In this document: positions 58,406-64,000 of the stretch, one piece after another
Numbering within the stretch: position 1 is the stretch's first letter
How the letters are laid out: every line of letters begins with the position of its first letter
Source: Ceratopteris richardii
Taxonomy: Eukaryota > Streptophyta > Polypodiopsida > Polypodiales > Pteridaceae
DNA length: 64,000 nucleotides
Direction: 5' to 3'
Assembly (NCBI GenBank): GCA_020310875.1
Contig: CM035407.1
Coordinates: 86,011,342-86,075,341, forward strand
Position numbers and translations under genes: made by a program
The notes under the pieces: model-generated
What the model saw: the letters and a program-made list of their open reading frames with translations, nothing else
Databases searched by the model: none
What the model was told of the DNA's origin: nothing

Positions 58406-59505
58406 TTATGCTATAAGAACCCTAATTGCACTTGGAGGTTGAATTTGTTTTGGAACTTCTTCGAGAGAGAATTTTTGGTGTGCAAGCTCTTATTCTTAGA
58501 GCTTGAAGGCATTGTACATGTATGATCATTGTTTTAGCTCCTCCATATGAGAGTAGAGCATGATCTTGTCACGTATTTGACATGTAAGATGACATTGTGG
58601 TATACTCTTTTTGAGGTTTATGTCATCATGAGTTCGATCATGGATGTATAGTGGCATTGTGGTCTATATCTTGCTTATGCCACTTGGTTATGGATTTACT
58701 TGCCGGTTGCACATATTTTTATGAGAGTTGATTTTGGATCTTGTTTGGTACTTGTATCTTTTGTTTTTTTTGCAGGTACATGATCCAGATTGGAGCCTCA
58801 GTTACACATTCGTTTGTCACCATTATTAGCATTTCATCATTGATTGATATATATTTGCTAGTGTGATTCTTGGCATATGTGGATGGTGATTCCCACATGG
58901 TTATTTTGGTTCTAGAGTCCATTTTACAGAGGAGATGTTGCCAAAATTTTATCGGCTTTTATGCTAGAAGAGAGCTCTAGTGGATCTTGAAGCTTGTGCG
59001 ATAGCTTTGGATCATTGACTATCTCCATTCACTTGGACTTGGTCACAGGTTATTTGTGATAGATTGGACCATCTTGCAGGATTTATTCTTGAGTGGGAGT
59101 TGTATTGCCATTGTATTGGCATGTATTGCCATTAGTTTATGGGCATATGTATTTTCCATTATCCTTGATTACATCAGTGACAGGTGGTGACAGATTACTC
59201 ATTGTTCTTTTGATATTGGTTATATTGTTTGATTGCTCAGTTTACAGGGGATACTCTGTCGAATTTTTCCCAGGATTCTTCCACATCTATTTGGTCACTT
59301 TGGAGACTTGGTGAGCAGGCTTATGCTCATGGTTTTATGCGCATGCTAGATGCATGATTATGTGACAGGTGGTTCACATGGTTTTCTTCTCCAGTGAGAC
59401 ATATGTGATGTGAGTTATGCATATGGATATGCAGGTGTGATCCTATTCAGGATAGAGTATTGTTTCTAGTCTCTTGTTATATTGCTAGGCTACTGGATTG
59501 CCAGC

Positions 59506-59928
59506 ATGGTGTCTTCTCGATTCGATGGCATTGACTTTCCGAGATGGAAAGCTCAGATGTGGCATACATTGGTTCGTGCAGGGTTACACATGTATGTGCA
59601 TGGAGATGCACAGAGGCCTCGTGACATGCCCAATCACGTATGGATGGATATGGATGCATCGGCCAGCTCCACTATTCGATTACAGCTTGTGGATTCTATA
59701 TATGAGTTGTTATGCTCAAGACCAGACATTGCAATTGCTATTGGAGCATTTGCACTTGGAGTTGTCAGTCGTTCGATGATTGACACATGCATAGAGCGAG
59801 TGGGAGCTTTGCAGGAACTTCATGAGTTCTTGCATCAGTCATATGTGAGCTCGACTCTTATCGATATGAGTCTAGAGCAGTTTGAGGTGCATGGATACAC
59901 CTTGTTCGAGGCGGTTGGTGTAGGCTGA
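59506..59928 (+). CDS. E gag-like protein (N-terminal domain only)
   Basis: From the internal ATG at 59506 (MVSSRFDGIDFPRWKAQMW) the frame runs 141 residues. FDG..FPRWKAQM, the PRDMPNHVWMDMD block and STIRLQLVD (residues about 5-65) are the hallmark of the copia gag N-terminal domain also present in B1. Residues after about 75 (IGAFALGVVSRSMIDTCIERV ... LEQFEVHGYTLFEAVGVG) do not resemble gag I know. There is no zinc knuckle. An ATG 24 bp upstream also exists, but homology begins at the second. It could be packaged with, or interfere with, a helper's Gag (inference). Confidence 0.65.
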   Translation: MVSSRFDGIDFPRWKAQMWHTLVRAGLHMYVHGDAQRPRDMPNHVWMDMDASASSTIRLQLVDSIYELLCSRPDIAIAIGAFALGVVSRSMIDTCIERVGALQELHEFLHQSYVSSTLIDMSLEQFEVHGYTLFEAVGVG

Positions 59929-60025
59929 TCTAGTATGGGTAGAGATCCGGACTCTTCCTGTACATTAGTGTATAGTCCTACATCATTCTTTGTATGTGTT
60001 ACCACTTATGGTCACATTGACCCTT

Positions 60026-60036
60026 AAGTGGGAGAT
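60026..60036 (+). other. E polypurine tract
   Basis: AAGTGGGAGAT directly before the 3' LTR; GTGGGAGAT is identical to the B1 tract. Confidence 0.8.
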
Positions 60037-60240
60037 TGTTGGGGATGTAAGGGTCATGTGACCTTACCCCCATATTCATATATATACATCATATATAGAG
60101 CATTGCCTCAAGAGAGATCATTATGTCGGTTTCGAGGCTCCCACGCATATCCGCGCGTCTTTCCTCTCTTGTTCTGCACACCAAAGCCCTTCACTCCATC
60201 TCCTCCTTCCTCCTCTTCTTCTGCACACCAAAGCCCTTCA
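60037..60240 (+). repeat. E 3' LTR
   Basis: 204 bp; 16 bp longer than the 5' LTR because a TTCTGCACACCAAAGCCCTT segment occurs twice near its end. Confidence 0.9.
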
Positions 60241-60245
60241 GATAT
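60241..60245. repeat. target-site duplication of E, right (GATAT)
   Basis: Matches 57585-57589. Confidence 0.9.
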
Positions 60246-60880
60246 ATGTATAATATCTTGGCAAGAAACATTGGGAAGCGATCAAGATGATTTTGAGATA
60301 TCTGAGTGGCACTAAGGACAAGTGTCTATGCTTAGGTAGAGGGAAAGCATCCATTATTGGTTACAGAGATTCTGATTATGCTGGTTGTGTAGACAATTGT
60401 AAGTCTACATCAGGGTACATTTTTCATTTTGTTGGAGGTGCTATCCCTTGGCGATCTCCTCTTCAAGAATGTACAGCTGTTTCCACCACAGAAGCAGAGT
60501 ATGTTGCAGCAAGTGAGGCATGTAAGGAAGCATTGTGGCTTTCTCGTCTTGCTTGTGATATGGGTTTACCTCAGCATGTACCTCGCTTGCTCAATGATAG
60601 TCAGAGTGCCATTGCTTTAGCTATGAATTCGGTCTATCATGCAAGGACCAAGCACATTGAGGTGAGGTATCGCTTCATTAGAGATTGCTTAGCCACTGAG
60701 TGCATTATTCTTGAGAAGGTTCACATTCGAGATAATGCTCCGGATGCTTTGACTAAAGCTCTACCACATGATAGCTTTCGACACTGTTGTCACTTGATGG
60801 GAGTTACTTGATTCTTGATCATACACAGTCACTTGTATAGTGTGGAACATGCCCATCATACTTACACTCATGTATCCGTT
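60246..60880 (+). pseudogene. B2 RNase H remnant and downstream end
   Basis: MILRYLSGTKDKCLCLGRGK, DSDYAGCVDNCKSTSGY, STTEAEYVAASEACKEALW and HARTKHIEVRYRFIRD mark copia RNase H, ending near 60811. Then about 70 bp of the region before the polypurine tract follows, cut off at about 60880. Clearly the same family as B1 3409-3939. Confidence 0.9.
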
Positions 60881-61960
60881 CAGGGTGTTGAAAAACGTCC
60901 TATCATACTTGTAGCTGTTACAACTACAAGTACTAAAGCTGATGCAGAAGGTGTTGAAGATGATGATATTCTGCATATTCCTTTTCGTGCTACGGTTTCT
61001 GCTGCACCTACTGTAGAGCAAATTTGTTGGGATGGAAGACATGCCCAAGCACATGGATTGATAGCTTTGTCTATCAAATGTGCCATTATTCCTCACATTC
61101 GCTCTTGCAGAACAGCTAAGGATGCTTGGGATACCCTTACCACATTGTACCAAGCTAGGAATGAGGCTCGTGTTGCTTACCTATGAAAATAATTAGAGAG
61201 TGAGCACATGAATGAAGGTGATTCTATGGACAGTTTTCTAACAAAGATCAAAGACTTGAAGGAATAGTTGATTTCTGCTGATGAGGTTATACCAGATACC
61301 TCACTTGTGCAGACCATTCTAAATGGTCTTCCTGATTCATATTAGAGTTTTGCTTCTACTCTTCGATTGATGATGAAATGCCTTGTCTTTTGAGGAGTTA
61401 GTCTCTATTTTATTGCAAGAGGATCAGTCCAGGAAGAAGAGGTCCATTATGCATGTTGCAAATCAAGCTTTCTTGGCTAGTCAGAAGGGCAAAGGAAAAT
61501 GGAGTTCAACTAGTAAGCAGAAATCTGCAAATTCTGCACAATTGAAGAGGGAAGACAAAGATGAAAAGAAATCAGAAAAGCATAAATTGTTTTGCACGTA
61601 CTGTAAAGGAAATGATCATATCATAAACAACTATCCAAAAATGCTTGCCAAAGAGGCAAATAAGAAAGAGGCTGGATTGGTTGTTGCAGAGGCCTCTACA
61701 CCAAAAACAGAGTCTGCTAATCTTGTGCAGGAAGAAGAATGGGCATTTACTAGTGTTTGCAGTTTTGACCCATCTTCTCATGAGCAGTGCATGTTTGCAG
61801 TAGACTCAGATGTTTGGTACTTTGACAGTGGGGCGACCAAACATATTACCTCGCAGTGCAGTTTCTTCTCTTCACTCGAGCCTGCCATTACATGCACCAA
61901 CAACTCCTCTTATCCTGTTATGGGAGTTGGTAGGATCATTTTGACTACTGCTGATGGTAG
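60881..61960 (+). mobile_element. A5: fragment of an A element (gag to protease)
   Basis: Begins inside gag (QGVEKRP region), passes the Lys-rich stretch and zinc knuckle (CTYCKGNDHIINNY near 61595), and protease WYFDSGATKHI (about 61816-61848), then stops just downstream. No LTRs. Overlaps A4 in content, so it is a separate copy. A fossil with several breaks. Confidence 0.88.
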
Positions 61961-64000
61961 TTACTGCATCATCTGCTTCATCTTGTAGGGTGGTATCTGT
62001 TGTTGTTACTACATAGGTCTGCGTATGGGCGCGCTTTCTGAATTGCCAGCGGAGAATGTCAGATTCCGACATGCTTGGTTAAGATTTGCTGAGAAAAATA
62101 TGCTAGAAGCTGCTAACAGGTGCTGAATCTTTAGAAAGCTATACTCTGTAAACACATTTTATAAACACCGGTGCTTGAACGGCCATTTGCTCTACTGATT
62201 GTATGTCAGTAGGACATGACTCTTCCCTCCCTTGATAATATTTGTATCCGAGTAAAAATCATTATGCCGCATGTTACATTGTCGATTGGTGCTAGACTGA
62301 ACAAGACTTTTCATGTGCGAAAATGTGAGTAAACCAAAATTTGATTATCATATTCATACATTATGAATTTGGATGGGCGAATATACTCATTCGTCGATGA
62401 GACCTTCGAGATACATACTCCTAGCCGATCTAAATGTTCGAGCTATCTTTTTCTTAAGAGTTTCTAATAGTTGTTTTAGCGTATCAGGCTCTAGAAGCTG
62501 CGCATCTATTCTAGCAGAGCTAAGTGCGATTGCTTCTGTGAGCACATTCTCGGCCTGGGTCTGCACAAAAGCTTCCTGTAGATAGAAATCGTTGGCTAGT
62601 GCAGTGTCCCTGGAAGTCTTCATTTCGTCCAGTTTGGTCTTTAGTTCTGCAATATACTCCTTCTGGTTGCGCAGTTGGTTGTCTTGGCGTTCAAACTGCT
62701 GGGTTTGGAAATCCAGAGTTTTCTTAAATGCATCTCGTTCTCTGCGCGTCTTGTCGATATCCTTGAGGTATTGTCCTTCCCGTATCAGCTGGCATTTTAG
62801 GATACTGTTAACTTCATTTGCGCATTCTTCAACTCGCCATAACTGTTCTTGAATTTGTTCGGTTTCTTTCTGTTGATCCTGATTCTTCTGGATGGCTTCC
62901 TGCAATTGAGTCTTTGTCTCTGCTATCAATTTTTTGAGAGAGGCGTTGATATCTTCTTTTGCGTAGATGGTGGCCTTCAGGGCTTGGATTTCTTCATGCG
63001 CGGCGTGTAGGAGTCGATCTTTGGCTGCAAGTTGCTCGAGGGCTGCATCTCGTTGCTCTACTAGGGTCTGTTCTGTCGAGAATTTGGCTTGGAGCTCTGC
63101 TAACTGCGTCTGGAGCTGATGGTTCTCAATCTTTGTGGCTTCGATTTCTTCCTGGAGAGGGGTGATGTCTACTTCCAGTACGTCCACCTTGTATTGATAT
63201 TCGGCCTTCAGGTTGTCTGTGGCTTCCTTAAATTGTATGGGCAGTTGGTGTGATAACTGCGTGAGAAACTGACCCATGGAGGCTAGTTCTGAAAATACGG
63301 TGGGTGGTGGTGGTGGTGGTGGTTGACGAGGCTGAGAGGAGGTATCAGTGAGTAGGTTTTGGGAGTTTGGCGGAGAGTAGTTAGGGGAGGAAGAGGAGGA
63401 GGGTGTAGGTTCAGAACCGGGTCGGCGGGATGGTTCCGGTGGGAGGTCGGGGTTGACAGGTGGGGTAGGTAGAGCAGAGTCAATTGTGGTTACCTTTGCA
63501 ACGGTCTGTTGTTCGGCTTCTGTATGATTGATGGCCTCAATAAGTTCATCCAATGCTTTTGTGGCGGTTTCCGGTTCGTCCTGTTGATGCTCAGATTCCT
63601 TTTCGGTGGACAGTATCTCTGTATCTGCTTGGTTTTGTTGGTCTTGTTGCTCTGTCGAAGTGTCGTTGTGTATTGAAGTGGCAGTGTCGTGGTAAGTTTC
63701 TTCTTGCTTATCTTCTTCGGCGTCGTGTTTCTTTCCGGCGGATCCTTGGACTTCACTTTCTGAAGAGCTGATCCTGATTCGCTTCATGCGGAAGAGTTGA
63801 TTGATCTCTTCGTCGTCTTCTTCAGTTTCCTCGAGTGGTTGTGCTGATTCTTCGTGCCTAAGCGCTGGGCCTGTGGGTGGGGGTTGTGCGGCGAGAATGG
63901 TTGGGAAGAGGAAGGAGATGATGTGGGGAAGGCGAGAGCGTGGAGAGCTGCCTTTCTGGAGTTGTTTTACTATAGCGACGGATTCCTTATGGATTCGTTG
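61959..64000 (-). mobile_element. F2: second F copy, cut at left, runs off the window
   Basis: Collinear with F 37234-39269 at about 99% identity by eye (some 15 substitutions and one 6 bp GGT-repeat change), same strand. The left edge cuts through X1 and joins A5 over a 4-5 bp shared sequence. It contains the X1 start, the non-coding interval with the TATA-like site, and X2. Confidence 0.92.
62387..64000 (-). CDS. F2 extra coding region X2 (coiled coil), partial
   Basis: Open for 466 codons between 63787 and 62387, and the coding region continues towards the window edge. An acidic/Gln-rich segment (HDAEEDKQEE, TEQQDQQNQADTE), a Pro-rich linker with a run of seven prolines (near 63300-63325), then a coiled coil of roughly 270 residues ending LEGLIDE. 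The same protein as F X2, here unbroken over this stretch. No enzymatic motif seen; structural or particle-associated role is only an inference. Confidence 0.7.
   Translation of the reverse strand, partial: QRIHKESVAIVKQLQKGSSPRSRLPHIISFLFPTILAAQPPPTGPALRHEESAQPLEETEEDDEEINQLFRMKRIRISSSESEVQGSAGKKHDAEEDKQEETYHDTATSIHNDTSTEQQDQQNQADTEILSTEKESEHQQDEPETATKALDELIEAINHTEAEQQTVAKVTTIDSALPTPPVNPDLPPEPSRRPGSEPTPSSSSSPNYSPPNSQNLLTDTSSQPRQPPPPPPPTVFSELASMGQFLTQLSHQLPIQFKEATDNLKAEYQYKVDVLEVDITPLQEEIEATKIENHQLQTQLAELQAKFSTEQTLVEQRDAALEQLAAKDRLLHAAHEEIQALKATIYAKEDINASLKKLIAETKTQLQEAIQKNQDQQKETEQIQEQLWRVEECANEVNSILKCQLIREGQYLKDIDKTRRERDAFKKTLDFQTQQFERQDNQLRNQKEYIAELKTKLDEMKTSRDTALANDFYLQEAFVQTQAENVLTEAIALSSARIDAQLLEPDTLKQLLETLKKKIARTFRSARSMYLEGLIDE

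Larger units (their letters stand above)
57590..60240 (+). mobile_element. E: small non-autonomous gag-only LTR element
   Basis: 2651 bp with LTRs 57590-57777 and 60037-60240, perfect tRNA-iMet primer site, polypurine tract and target duplication GATAT. The interior has no protease, integrase, RT or RNase H; the only coding signal is a copia-type gag N-terminal domain near the 3' end. The LTRs differ by about four substitutions (about 2%) and one terminal duplication. Its polypurine tract and gag type resemble B, so it may have moved with help from a B-like element. Confidence 0.88.
55980..60880 (+). mobile_element. B2: second B element, internally deleted, split by E
   Basis: A plus-strand B family copy: 5' LTR 55980-56276, primer site, conserved leader with the antisense 5S-derived piece, then RT and RNase H. 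Gag, protease and integrase are absent and no 3' LTR follows. Element E is inserted between RT and RNase H. Without E it is about 2.2 kb. The sharp start at an LTR end inside A4 suggests insertion into A4, but the other end is lost, so the target duplication cannot be tested. Confidence 0.88.

Overview
This is a stretch of a large, retrotransposon-packed land-plant nuclear genome. The evidence is Ty1/copia elements primed by initiator tRNA-Met, a Ty3/gypsy element of the non-chromodomain plant (Tat/Athila-like) kind, tRNA-derived SINEs and AT-rich spacers. I found no host gene, tRNA gene, intact rRNA gene or organelle insert. The clade (gymnosperm, fern or large-genome angiosperm) cannot be fixed from this sequence. 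Families are named here A to F for convenience. LAYOUT: 1-2936 is old gene-free DNA with three copies of a tRNA-derived SINE, two of them inside a ~670 bp tandem duplication. 2942-25224 is one old minus-strand copia element (B1) with target duplication CCTAC. Its pol carries a plus-strand copia element C (6007-17859). The 5' LTR of C carries a very young copia element A1 (6404-11558, duplication TGCAT), and the 5' LTR of B1 carries A2 (19929-25078, duplication AGCAT). 25230-29275 is gene-free spacer with a second SINE type. A3 (29276-34437, duplication CATAC) sits in a 10 bp-period minisatellite. F (34715-46867, minus, duplication CAAGT) is a 12.2 kb gypsy element with 1033 bp LTRs and two extra coding regions between pol and the 3' LTR. 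46873-49624 is spacer again. From 49625 to the end the window is a mosaic of cut elements: D (copia, sister of C), a 38 bp inverted A LTR tip, A4, B2 (with the gag-only element E inserted at 57590-60240, duplication GATAT), A5, and a second F copy (F2) that runs off the window. HISTORY from LTR-LTR differences counted by eye: B1 about 12%, A2 about 6%, C about 5%, A3 about 4%, E about 2%, F about 1%, A1 about 0.4%. The nesting order agrees with these values. All coding elements are broken to some degree; A1, C and F are the least damaged. MOST UNUSUAL: (1) both B copies carry a 5S rRNA-derived Pol III control region, antisense to the element, in the leader between primer site and gag, beside a perfect 7 bp hairpin; (2) F carries two coiled-coil-rich accessory coding regions, with a TATA-like site before one and a strong splice-acceptor-like tract before the other; (3) the C LTR is built from diverged ~185 bp tandem units, and the leader of E independently holds a ~185 bp triplication; (4) E is a small non-autonomous element keeping only a gag N-terminal domain and sharing the polypurine tract of B. 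B and E probably formed a helper/dependent pair (inference).
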